Assembly: GCF_030269925.1 (NCBI RefSeq)
Contig: NC_085127.1
Coordinates: 15,011,501-15,075,500 of the forward strand
Origin: Bombyx mori
Taxonomy: Eukaryota; Arthropoda; Insecta; Lepidoptera; Bombycidae
Length of the DNA stretch: 64,000 nt
Direction: 5' to 3'
In this document: one piece after another, positions 34,666 through 43,114 of the stretch
Layout: each line of letters starts with the position of its first letter
Numbering within the stretch: the stretch's first letter is position 1
Translations under genes and position numbers: made by a program
The notes under the pieces: generated by a model
Databases searched by the model: none
What the model was told of the DNA's origin: nothing
The model's input: only the letters and a program-made list of their open reading frames with translations

Positions 34666-36300
34666 ATGGAAGACAATAGTGAAAGTGTTAGTGTCAGTGA
34701 CAGTGATTTTGTCGGGTTCCTCCGGGAAAGGTACCCGACAATTAGGGCCGAGTATCTTAGGTATAGGGCCTCTCGTGGCAATCCCTCCCCCACCGCGTCC
34801 GTCGCCGCGTTTCTCAACCGTGCCTCGGAGGCACGCCGCGCGCCCCCCGCCGCCGCGTTAAGTTCGAGCGCACGTTCCGACGATGCGGCTCACATAGCGC
34901 CTAACGCTACCCCCACCCCCGCGCCCGCGTCGTTTACGTCATCGCGCGCTTCGTCCGTCGCGACCTCGATCGTTTCGAGTTCAGGCTCCGATACCGAATC
35001 GGAGATGGATTTCGAATCCGCGTCAAGCCCTCAGCCTGGAACCTCGGATGGGTTCCAAACCGTAACGCGCGGTAAAAAGCGTTCTCGCGCCGTGGAGTCC
35101 CGGAGCTCCACGACGAAGCAGACTAAATCCGCGACCGCCTCCCGCCCGCAGGTAGTCGTAACACCGGAGTCGGACTCCGCTCGCCGCGTAACTCCACCGC
35201 CGCGTCCCAAGCCCGCGCCCGCTCCTAAAGTAGCTGCCCCGTCCCCGCTGATACTTCAAGAGAAGACAGCGTGGAATCGCGTGTCCCAGGCCCTTCAGGC
35301 CAACAAAATTAATTACACCCATGCGCGTAACGTCGCGCATGGGATTCAGATAAAGGTCGCAACGCCGGGCGACCATAGGGCCCTCTCTTCATACCTCCGA
35401 AAGGAGAACATAGGTTTTCACACCTATGCTCTTCAGGAGGACCGCGAGCTCCGCGTAGTGATACGCGGAGTCCCCAAGGAGTTAGACATTGACTACATAA
35501 AGGAGGATCTGACCACTCAGTCACTCCCTATAGTTAGTGTGCATCGGATGCACAGTGGGCGGGGCAAGCAGCCCTATAATATGATTCTCGTCGCGTTGGA
35601 GCCAACCCCGGAGGCAAAAAAGAAAATCTCATGCCTCTCGACAGTTTGCGGCCTATCCGGGGTCTCCATCGAAGCCCCCCATAAACGTGGCACTCCCGGG
35701 CAGTGCTACAGATGCCAGCTTTACGGCCACTCGGCTCGTAATTGCCACGCGCGCCCCCGCTGCGTAAAGTGCCTCGGCGATCACGCCACATTAGATTGTT
35801 CGCGAGTTAGGGAAACCGCGACCGAACCTCCAAGCTGTGTCCTATGCCTTAAGCAAGGGCACCCGGCGAACTACCGTGGATGTCCTAGGGCTCCGCGAAA
35901 ACGTCCAACCCACCCGGCTCCGCGAACCGTCGGCCCAAAGACTTCGGCACCTTCAGTGCTGAAACCCGCCTTCGTGCCGGCTGCAGTTCCCACGGTCTCG
36001 GCGTGGAAAAAACCGCTGCCGTATACTAAGGCGGGAACGGAAACCGCACCCCCGCCCCCGCTCGTGACACGCCCCGCGCCCCAGCCCCTGCTCGCACCTC
36101 GCCCCGCGCCCGCGTTCCGTCCCCCGCAACCCTCTGCCGTCAACGACTTCGCGCTCGTGCGCGACTTCGTCACCGCGGTGAACTTCGACCGTCTGCGATC
36201 GTTCGCTGACGCTATCCGTAGGTCGGTAACCCCCGAACAGCGGCTCGCGGCCGCTTTCGATCACATGGACGTTTACGAGTCCGTGTCGCGTACGTTATAA
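34666..36300 (+). CDS. LINE ORF1 protein (gag-like, three CCHC zinc knuckles)
   Basis: This 544-residue RNA-binding protein should package the element RNA into ribonucleoprotein. I chose ATG 34666 (protein begins MEDNSESV) because the relative at 41489 begins at the equivalent acidic start; the frame is open upstream to 34558 but lies in GC-rich 5' UTR. Order: acidic N-terminus, long Pro/Ala/Ser-rich low-complexity linker, then an RRM/PRE_C2HC-like block (from about EKTAWNRVSQAL to VHRMHSGRGKQPYN). Three zinc knuckles at about residues 347-406 read CX2CX4HX4C, CX2CX3HX4C and CX2CX4HX6C, the standard set for Jockey/R1-type ORF1. The C-terminal part is Pro-rich. It stops with TAA at 36298, 15 nt before the in-frame TAA at 36313 that corresponds to the stop of the related element, so the protein is about five residues short. 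Confidence 0.88.
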   Translation: MEDNSESVSVSDSDFVGFLRERYPTIRAEYLRYRASRGNPSPTASVAAFLNRASEARRAPPAAALSSSARSDDAAHIAPNATPTPAPASFTSSRASSVATSIVSSSGSDTESEMDFESASSPQPGTSDGFQTVTRGKKRSRAVESRSSTTKQTKSATASRPQVVVTPESDSARRVTPPPRPKPAPAPKVAAPSPLILQEKTAWNRVSQALQANKINYTHARNVAHGIQIKVATPGDHRALSSYLRKENIGFHTYALQEDRELRVVIRGVPKELDIDYIKEDLTTQSLPIVSVHRMHSGRGKQPYNMILVALEPTPEAKKKISCLSTVCGLSGVSIEAPHKRGTPGQCYRCQLYGHSARNCHARPRCVKCLGDHATLDCSRVRETATEPPSCVLCLKQGHPANYRGCPRAPRKRPTHPAPRTVGPKTSAPSVLKPAFVPAAVPTVSAWKKPLPYTKAGTETAPPPPLVTRPAPQPLLAPRPAPAFRPPQPSAVNDFALVRDFVTAVNFDRLRSFADAIRRSVTPEQRLAAAFDHMDVYESVSRTL

Positions 36301-36318
36301 AATCTTTACCGGTAATCA

Positions 36319-39201
36319 ATGGCGCAAAAAGGTAGAGAAAAACCGTATTCCCTTACGTTAGCATTCTACAATGCTAACGGACTCGCGCGGCAACGCGATC
36401 AAATTTTCGAATTCCTCCGCGACAATCTTGTAGATATCTTGTTAGTGCAGGAGACCTGTCTGAAGCCCTCGCGTCGCGACCCGAAAGTCGCGAACTACGT
36501 CATGGTTAGGAATGACAGACTCACCGCCTCGAAAGGCGGGACTGCCATTTACTATAGACGGGCCCTGCACGTTGTCCCTCTCGATACTCCCTCGCTCTTA
36601 CATATCGAGGCGTCAGTGTGCCGTATCTCGCTGACGGGACACCAGCCGATCGTCATCGCATCCGTTTATCTCCCCCCGGACAAGCCCCTCCTGAGCAGTG
36701 ACATCGAGTCACTGTTCGGCATGGGAGACTCCGTCATCCTGGCAAGCGATTTAAATTGCCACCACACTAGGTGGAACTGCCATCGTACAAACGTTAACGG
36801 TAGGCGTCTCGACGCGTTTATAGACGACCTCACCTTTGAAATAGTCGGTCCCCCAACTCCAACATGTTATCCGTATAACATCGCGCTCCGTCCGAGCACT
36901 ATAGACCTGGCATTGCTTAGGAACGTAACTCTGCGCTTGCGTTCCATCGAAGCAATGTCAGAGCTCGACTCAGACCACCGACCTGTCGTTATGCAGCTCG
37001 GTCGCCCTCACAACCCAGTCACTGTTACGAGGACCATGGTGGATTGGAATAAGCTGGGCACGTTCCTAGCCGACGCCGCTCCGCCAATCCTCCCTTACGG
37101 CCCGGATTCGAATCCATCCCCCGAGGACACCGTCGAATCCATAAACATCATTACCGATCACATCTCTTCCGCGATCATTAGATCTTCAAAAGAAGTCGAT
37201 GTGGAGGACAGCTTCCACCGCATTAGACTGTCCCCCGATCTTAGGAATCTCTTAAGAGTTAGGAACGCAGCAATCCGGGCCTACGATCGTCTTCCCACGC
37301 ATTCAAACCGGATTCAGATGCGTCGTCTACAACGCGAAGTCCACTCCCGCTTAAGCGACGCGCGTAACGATAATTGGCATAGTTATTTAGAACAACTCGC
37401 GCCCTCCCACCAAGTATACTGGCGACTAGCTAGGACTCTCAAATCCGAAACTACCGCTACTATGCCTCCCCTCTTACGCCCTTCAAGCCAACCACCGGCA
37501 TTCGATGACGATGACAAGGCTGAGCTGCTGGCCGATGCACTGCAAGAGCAGTGCACCACCAGCACTCAACACGCGGACCCCGAACACACCGAGCTAGTCG
37601 ACAGGGAGGTCGAGCGCAGAGCTTCCCTGCCGCCCTCGGACGCGTTACCCCCCATTACCACTGACGAAGTTAGAGACGCGATCCACAACCTCCAACCTAG
37701 GAAGGCACCAGGCTCCGACGGCATCCACAACCGCGCGCTAAAATTTTTGCCAGTCCAACTGATAGCAATGTTGGCCACAATTTTAAATGCCGCTATGACG
37801 CACTGCATCTTTCCCGCGGTGTGGAAAGAAGCGGACGTTATCGGTATACATAAGCCGGGCAAACCGAGAAACGAAACTTCTAGTTACCGTCCGATTAGTC
37901 TCCTCTCGACGATAGGGAAAATTTACGAACGTCTCCTTAGGAAACGCCTCTGGGATTTTGTTACCGCGAACAAAATTCTCATAGACGAACAGTTCGGATT
38001 CCGCTCAAAACACTCGTGCGTACAACAAGTGCACCGCCTCACGGAGCACATTCTGATAGGACTAAATAGGCGTAAACAAATCCCGACCGGCGCCCTCTTC
38101 TTCGACATCGCGAAGGCGTTCGACAAAGTCTGGCACAACGGTTTAATTTACAAACTGTACAACATGGGAGTGCCAGACAGACTCGTGCTCATCATACGAG
38201 ACTTCTTGTCGAACCGTTCGTTTCGATATCGAGTAGAGGGAACTCGTTCTCGTCCCCGTCAACTGACTGCCGGAGTCCCGCAAGGCTCCGCGCTCTCCCC
38301 GTTATTATTTAGTTTGTATATCAATGATATACCCCGGTCTCCGGAGACCCATCTAGCGCTCTTCGCCGATGACACGGCTATCTACTACTCGTGTAGGAAG
38401 ATGTCGCTGCTTCATCGGCGACTCCAGATCGCAGTAGCCACCATGGGACAGTGGTTCCGGAAGTGGCGAATAGACATCAACCCCACGAAAAGCGCAGCGG
38501 TGCTCTTCAAAAGGGGTCGCCCTCCGAACATCACTTCGAGCATCCCACTCCGTAGTAGGCGCGCAAACACCTCCGCCGTTAGTCCCATCACTCTCTTTGG
38601 CCAGCCCATACCGTGGGTCTCGAAGGTCAAATATCTAGGCGTCACCCTCGACAGAGGGATGACATTCCGTCCCCATATAAAAACGGTACGCGACCGCGCC
38701 GCGTTTATTCTAGGACGACTCTATCCAATGCTTTGTAGTCGAAGCAAACTGTCCCTCCGCAATAAGGTAACTCTCTACAAAACTTGTATACGCCCCGTCA
38801 TGACGTATGCAAGCGTAGTGTTCGCTCACTCAGCCCGCACCCACTTGAAATCCCTTCAGGTTATTCAATCACGATTCTGCAGGATAGCCGTCGGAGCGCC
38901 ATGGTTCCTTAGGAATGTGGATCTCCACGATGACCTGGAGCTCGACTCTCTTAGTAAGTATCTACAGTCGGCATCGCTGCACCATTTTGAGAAGGCGGCA
39001 CGACATGAGAACCCTCTCATCGTAGCCGCTGGAAATTACATACCCGACCCAGTAGACCGAATGGTAAACCGTCGACGTCGCCCAAAGCACGTCATTACGG
39101 ATCCTCCTGATCCATTAACGGTGCTTTTAGGCACCACAAGCACCGGTCACCGTCCTCGTCGAACCCGTCGCTTGCGACGAAGGGCTCGACGAGCGAACTA
39201 A
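36319..39201 (+). CDS. LINE ORF2 protein: AP-like endonuclease + reverse transcriptase
   Basis: This 960-residue enzyme for target-primed reverse transcription is intact. The APE-type endonuclease occupies about residues 10-225: Asn18 in YNANGL, Glu45 in VQET, Tyr117 in SVYLPP, Asp144 and Asn146 in SDLN, and Ser218-Asp219-His220 in the SDH motif. The usual Gly before DLN is Ser143. The reverse transcriptase spans about residues 460-780: RKAPGSDGI, SYRPISLL, EQFGFR, FFDIAKAFD (Asp596), AGVPQGS (652-656), FADD (682-685) and KYLGVTLD (about 771-778). A C-terminal region rich in Arg follows, with no RNase H domain visible. Start ATG 36319 lies in TAATCAATGGCG, a junction identical in the second element. 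The codon usage is GC- and CpG-rich, unlike the AT-rich flanks. Confidence 0.93.
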   Translation: MAQKGREKPYSLTLAFYNANGLARQRDQIFEFLRDNLVDILLVQETCLKPSRRDPKVANYVMVRNDRLTASKGGTAIYYRRALHVVPLDTPSLLHIEASVCRISLTGHQPIVIASVYLPPDKPLLSSDIESLFGMGDSVILASDLNCHHTRWNCHRTNVNGRRLDAFIDDLTFEIVGPPTPTCYPYNIALRPSTIDLALLRNVTLRLRSIEAMSELDSDHRPVVMQLGRPHNPVTVTRTMVDWNKLGTFLADAAPPILPYGPDSNPSPEDTVESINIITDHISSAIIRSSKEVDVEDSFHRIRLSPDLRNLLRVRNAAIRAYDRLPTHSNRIQMRRLQREVHSRLSDARNDNWHSYLEQLAPSHQVYWRLARTLKSETTATMPPLLRPSSQPPAFDDDDKAELLADALQEQCTTSTQHADPEHTELVDREVERRASLPPSDALPPITTDEVRDAIHNLQPRKAPGSDGIHNRALKFLPVQLIAMLATILNAAMTHCIFPAVWKEADVIGIHKPGKPRNETSSYRPISLLSTIGKIYERLLRKRLWDFVTANKILIDEQFGFRSKHSCVQQVHRLTEHILIGLNRRKQIPTGALFFDIAKAFDKVWHNGLIYKLYNMGVPDRLVLIIRDFLSNRSFRYRVEGTRSRPRQLTAGVPQGSALSPLLFSLYINDIPRSPETHLALFADDTAIYYSCRKMSLLHRRLQIAVATMGQWFRKWRIDINPTKSAAVLFKRGRPPNITSSIPLRSRRANTSAVSPITLFGQPIPWVSKVKYLGVTLDRGMTFRPHIKTVRDRAAFILGRLYPMLCSRSKLSLRNKVTLYKTCIRPVMTYASVVFAHSARTHLKSLQVIQSRFCRIAVGAPWFLRNVDLHDDLELDSLSKYLQSASLHHFEKAARHENPLIVAAGNYIPDPVDRMVNRRRRPKHVITDPPDPLTVLLGTTSTGHRPRRTRRLRRRARRAN

Positions 39202-39423
39202 CCCATAGACACAGCCCACTGAGTTTCTCGCCGGATCTTCTCAGTGGGTCGCGTTTCCGATCCGGTGGTAGATTCTGCGAAGCACTGCTCTTGCTAGGGT
39301 CAGTGTTAGCAACTCTCCGGTTGAGCCCCGCGAGCTCACCTACTAACGTTAGGGCGAAGCTGAAATAGCCTCTCAAGGCTATCAGCATAGGTAGGGAAAA
39401 AAAAAAAAAAAAAAAAAAAAAAA
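39202..39423 (+). other. 3' UTR of element 1 with stem-loops and poly(A)
   Basis: After the ORF2 stop comes a 9-bp stem, CCCACTGAG (39215-39223) with CTCAGTGGG (39240-39248), closing a 16-nt loop. A second hairpin, ATAGCC/GGCTAT, lies just before the poly(A). The same 3' UTR recurs as truncated copies at 6875-7080 (+), 33290-33451 (-), 14400-14628 (-) and 3251-4016 (-). The stem is probably part of the 3' RNA structure recognised by the reverse transcriptase; that role is inferred from LINE biology. Confidence 0.75.
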
Positions 39424-39733
39424 GGGTTCAGTTGAATCGCCTCGTCGATCCGTTGGCCGGGCGTCCTAGGAGTGGCGCCGCGAGTCTGGTTGTAGTGTTG
39501 ATCGTGGGCGCCCCCTACTCTGACCGGGTTCTGACCCCGGATGGAGATCGGACGTCGGATGTAAGAGTGCAGGGAAGTCGCTTAGTGCGGTAGGCCTTTA
39601 TCCATCCTTGGACCCGCGGTCTAAACATCTGCAGACCGTCAAGTCCCACATACCCCACACGCCCCCTCGGCGCGGAAGCCTCACATGAGGTTCGGCCCCC
39701 TGCCCGAAGAAAAAAAAAGGGGTTCAGTTGAAT
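39424..39733 (+). mobile_element. 5'-truncated R1-like LINE 3' tail with TSD
   Basis: About 280 bp of GC-rich sequence ends in a short poly(A) (about 39711-39718). It is flanked by GGGTTCAGTTGAAT at 39424-39437 and 39720-39733. The body shares GTCTGGTTGTAGTGTTGA, a CCCCCTAC block, GGGTTCTGAC and a final GGTTCGGCCC with the minus-strand insertion at 6090-6379, so both are tails of one LINE family. The upstream TSD copy was itself later hit by element 1. The clade assignment (R1-like) is tentative because no coding part is present. Confidence 0.8.
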
Positions 39734-40798
39734 TACTATAGGCCACCAGTAGGGCTGCTGTTACTGCTGCAACGAAAACCATTTTAATTTAATATAAAAT
39801 TAGCATTAATTATCGTATCTGAGTTTGTAATATGTTTTTTTTTTCAGAGCTGCTACGTTCTGCTGCATAGCTACCATACGAACATACCCCTTATACCTAC
39901 GACATAACTCAAAGGTGCCTGCCGGGACCATCCACTCCGGGCCGCATATATCACGAAGAGGGTGCATATTTTACTCGCTATGACGAACGTTCGCCTTGTC
40001 TCTTTTGGGATATAATTTTTTCGTGTGTCATCCGAGGACGCCCGCCTACAGTAACCAGAGAAATATGCGCTTTTAGGCGGTGTTTTTGTAAAACGGTTCA
40101 ATAACTCAGGCTATGATTGTGGTCGTCATAAACTATTACACAAATGTACAACGGACATTTAGCAGTTTCATTTATTGATTAGATACATACTATTATATAC
40201 TGTTCATTTTTCTTCTTCTGAAAAGTAATTGTTAGTTTTATTGAAGGAAATGATAATATTTATATAATATGTATATTATATCGTTTGGTCAATTCGCTCG
40301 GCAAGGCGATCATGACCTATATATTTCTGCAGCTGGCCCCGAAAAAGATATGCAGCTTAAAATGTACTTGATACTCTAAAAAACACATAGCAATCGAAAG
40401 AAATTCATTAATAGATTTCTTTCGAATCAATGTTTTGTCTTCTCCAGTTTGTAATTACTGCAATAATGATATACAGATCACATTTTCTTTAGTTGTTCTG
40501 CTTTTTCACTGGATAGATTAGTGTTTGTTGACCGTCTGCTGTGTATATATGGAAATGCTGAGGACATCCCGCATACTCTTCAGCTATTATAAAGAAATCA
40601 AGAAAGTTTTAAGCCAATTTGTGAATTTATAGATTCAACAGTTGGAGATATCTAAAAATGGGATTACAAGGATTTGACGAAGTTATGGCTCAGTCCATAA
40701 AATTATGATATTTTGTTTACTATTTTTTTTTATTCCAGCTAAGATTTAAAAAAGTCTTGAACTTGGATTTGACAGTAAAACTCGAATTTGCCATTTTA
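39734..40798. other. No gene between the two Jockey elements
   Basis: Unique AT-rich spacer. It includes a small inverted repeat (40394-40425) and no coding potential. Confidence 0.6.
40394..40425. repeat. Inverted repeat, 11-bp arms
   Basis: TCGAAAGAAAT (40394-40404) and ATTTCTTTCGA (40415-40425) around a 10-nt loop in AT-rich unique sequence. Confidence 0.6.
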
Positions 40799-41052
40799 CA
40801 AGGATTGGAAAATATATAAGACTTGGCATCGGCATTATTGAAATTTTTATTTCAGGAAGAAATTATAAAGGACTTGGCTTCGGCCTTAATGAATTTTTTA
40901 TTTCAGGATATAATATAAATCATACAAGACTTGGCTTCGGCTTTTTTTGAATTTTATTTTAGAAATTATATAGAACAGACAAGGCTGTATGGGTTTAGAT
41001 CCCCTTGCCTTTCCTAATAAGGAAAAATTGTACCAAAAAAAAAAAAAAAAAA
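40799..41052 (+). repeat. Short tandem repeats and A-rich LINE-like tail
   Basis: Three imperfect copies of a roughly 55-60-bp unit carrying GACTTGGCTTCGGC followed by a T-rich TTTATTTCAGGA block lie at about 40813-40965. Then comes unique sequence with TCCCCTTGCCTTTCCTAATAAGG and a poly(A) run at 41036-41052. The repeats plus poly(A) suggest the 3' end of a LINE-type element of unknown family, next to the insertion point of element 2. Confidence 0.5.
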
Positions 41053-41081
41053 TATTATGGGTCATCATAGAGATACAACCT

Positions 41082-41116
41082 CATTCCGATAGAGGCACCC
41101 GTCACGCGCGGACGTG
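41082..41116 (+). promoter_or_regulatory. Internal Pol II promoter of element 2 (Inr + DPE)
   Basis: TCATTC begins one base after the start of the element body, with A at 41083 as +1. GGACGTG lies at 41110-41116, exactly +28 to +34, the same geometry as element 1 although the sequence between the motifs differs. No TATA box is needed in this architecture. Confidence 0.8.
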
Positions 41117-41129
41117 CTCATCGACCACT

Positions 41130-41345
41130 CGATCGCCCGGCCTTTGTTCGCCCGGCTTTTGTTAGCCCGGCCATTGTTCGCGCGGCCTGTGTTCGTGGTA
41201 CATCTGCCGACCAAGTGTTTTTCCTGGAAGTTTTTATTTGTTTGGTTTCCTTTTGTTATTTCTGTGTTCGTGGTACATCTGCCGACAAACTGTCTTCCTG
41301 GAAGTGTTTAATTGTTTTGTTTCTTTTTGTTATTTCCGTTTTGTT
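41130..41345 (+). repeat. Tandem repeats in the 5' UTR of element 2
   Basis: A short repeat of about 15 bp (CCCGGCC/TTTGTTCG variants) occupies about 41136-41186. It is followed by two copies of a 75-bp unit beginning GTTCGTGGTACATCTGCCGA at 41191 and 41266. They differ in sequence from the monomers of element 1, so the two families arrived at 5' UTR repeats separately. Confidence 0.7.
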
Positions 41346-41488
41346 GTGATTTTTCTTTGTCCTGCAGTAATCGTGCCGCATCGCCACCTGTGTTCAATAG
41401 AACCGCTCAGGTCCGAGAAGTTGGGGCCTCGCCGCAAGGCGAGTGTTTTCTAAGACCCAGGGTAGCCCCACCTGGGCACGTAGACATC

Positions 41489-43111
41489 ATGGACGCTGTA
41501 TTTGCGGAATTTCTCCGGCTTCGCTACCCAAAGCTCACTTCCGAGTTTCAGGCCTTCAAGGCCGATCACACTGCGAGCCCTCTCGTGGACTCCACCGAGC
41601 TCGCTGCTCCTGCGTCGCCTGTACCTGCGTGCAAAGCTTCTGCATCGAGCACCGCAGCCTCCGTCGTGCCTGCCGTTCCCGCGTCGCCTATACTGGCGAG
41701 TAAAACTGCTGCGTCGTCCGCCGTGGTCACCGTTCCAGCAGCGCGATCATCCGCGGCCTCCGTCGCGCCGTCCAAAACACCTACTCGTAGGTCACCTGCG
41801 CCCGCCTCCTCGTCCTCCGACTCTGACTCGGAGATGGAGGTCGACCTCGCTCCCGCCTCATCGACGGATGGATTCACCCTAGTGCAAAAGGGTAAGAAGC
41901 GTGCCGCGGAGTCTCGAGCTCCCGCGGCCGCTAAAATTAGCAAAGCCGCGAACGCGTCGCGCCCCCGCCCTCAGACTCCCGTTGCGCCTCCAGCCCGTGC
42001 CACTCCGTCGCCGCGTCCGGTGGCACAAAATAAAGCCCAGACCCCTCCCCCGGTAATCCTTCAAGAGAAGGCAGCTTGGGAACGAGTTTCCCTGGCCCTT
42101 AAGGCCAAAAATATCAATTTTACGAATGCCCGTAACCTCGCGAACGGCATTCAAATTAAGGTTCGAACATCCGACGACCATAGGGCCCTCTCTTCTTACC
42201 TCCGTAAGGAGCGTATAAGTTTCCACACATATACGCTCCAGGAGGAGCGCGAACTCCGTGCCGTTATACGTGGCATCCCTAAAGAGTTGGATGCCGAGCT
42301 CGTCAAGGCCGACCTTCTCGAACAAGGCCTACCGGTTAACTCCGTACACCGCATGCACACAGGCCGCGGAAGGGAGCCATATAATATGGTTCTCGTCGCC
42401 CTCCAGCCTACCCCCGAGGGTAAGCAAATATTCAACATCCGAACGGTCTGTAGCCTTTCCGGAATCGCAGTCGAAACCCCACACAAGAAAGGCACACCTA
42501 GCCAGTGCCATAACTGCCAATTATACGGGCATTCTTCCCGTAACTGTCACGCGCGCTCCCGATGCGTCAAGTGCTTAGGCGATCACGCCACGGCCCTATG
42601 CACTCGCGATCAAAAAACCGCGACAGAACCGCCTAGCTGCGTCCTGTGTCGAACACAGGGTCACCCCGCAAATTACCGCGGATGCCCCCGAGCCCCGAAA
42701 ATAAATCGCCGCGTCGCCCGCCAAAACCGCCTCCGAGCTTCCGGCCCAGACATCAAAGCCTCGGCACCCTCTGTGTCGCAGGCTAAGCCAGCGTTCGTTC
42801 CGGCACCGGTGCCCAGTGTCTCGGCCTGGGCGAAACCGCTGCCGTACATGAACACGGCTACAACTCCCTCCTCCGCGATTCGTCCCGCCCCCGCGACTCG
42901 TCCCTCTCCCGCGACTTGCCCTCCGACCGCGTCCGACAATCTCGCTTTAGCGATCGACTTCTTTCAGTCGATCAACTTTGAGCGCGTTAACGCTTTGGGC
43001 GACGCCATTCGCTCTGCCTCCACTGCACAACACTTTATCGCCGTTGTGCAAGAATACGCCGACGTATACGCGTCATTAAATACGTACGTCCTCCCCTCAC
43101 TCCGCCGGTAA
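41489..43111 (+). CDS. LINE ORF1 protein (gag-like, three CCHC zinc knuckles)
   Basis: This 540-residue RNA-binding protein belongs to element 2. The frame is open upstream to 41312, but ATG 41489 (MDAVFAEFLRLRYP) is chosen because it aligns with the acidic start of the element 1 protein. An Ala/Ser/Pro-rich linker with an acidic SDSDSEMEVD patch precedes a conserved RRM/PRE_C2HC-like block (EKAAWERVSLAL to VHRMHTGRGREPYN). The three zinc knuckles lie at about residues 340-399. The stop TAA (43109-43111) is followed by TC and the ORF2 ATG, suggesting translation of ORF2 by termination-reinitiation. Confidence 0.88.
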   Translation: MDAVFAEFLRLRYPKLTSEFQAFKADHTASPLVDSTELAAPASPVPACKASASSTAASVVPAVPASPILASKTAASSAVVTVPAARSSAASVAPSKTPTRRSPAPASSSSDSDSEMEVDLAPASSTDGFTLVQKGKKRAAESRAPAAAKISKAANASRPRPQTPVAPPARATPSPRPVAQNKAQTPPPVILQEKAAWERVSLALKAKNINFTNARNLANGIQIKVRTSDDHRALSSYLRKERISFHTYTLQEERELRAVIRGIPKELDAELVKADLLEQGLPVNSVHRMHTGRGREPYNMVLVALQPTPEGKQIFNIRTVCSLSGIAVETPHKKGTPSQCHNCQLYGHSSRNCHARSRCVKCLGDHATALCTRDQKTATEPPSCVLCRTQGHPANYRGCPRAPKINRRVARQNRLRASGPDIKASAPSVSQAKPAFVPAPVPSVSAWAKPLPYMNTATTPSSAIRPAPATRPSPATCPPTASDNLALAIDFFQSINFERVNALGDAIRSASTAQHFIAVVQEYADVYASLNTYVLPSLRR

Positions 43112-43114
43112 TCA

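Larger units (their letters stand above)
34108..39423 (+). mobile_element. Full-length Jockey-clade LINE, element 1
   Basis: This is a complete non-LTR retrotransposon of about 5.3 kb: 5' UTR with internal promoter signals, ORF1 (34666-36300), ORF2 (36319-39201), a roughly 195-bp 3' UTR and a poly(A) tail of about 27 A. It is flanked by the 10-bp direct repeat GGGTTCAGTT (34098-34107 and 39424-39433), as expected for target-primed integration. Both ORFs are open and the catalytic residues are present. The GC-rich, CpG-rich body stands out against AT-rich flanks. Assignment to the Jockey clade rests on ORF order, an APE-type endonuclease, the three-knuckle ORF1, the reverse-transcriptase motifs, the Inr plus DPE promoter and the lack of a C-terminal RNase H. 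It may correspond to a described silkworm LINE (BMC1/L1Bm is a candidate), which I could not check. Confidence 0.9.

Noticed and set aside
34332..34817. Minus-strand ORFs opposite the LINE 5' UTR and ORF1, and other minus-strand ORFs across 34-46 kb
   Set aside because: They are shadows of GC-rich ORF1/ORF2 coding sequence with no motifs of their own.
41312..41488. N-terminal extension of element 2 ORF1 (MFCFFLLFPF...)
   Set aside because: The hydrophobic leader comes from T-rich 5' UTR repeats; the related element starts at the position matching 41489.
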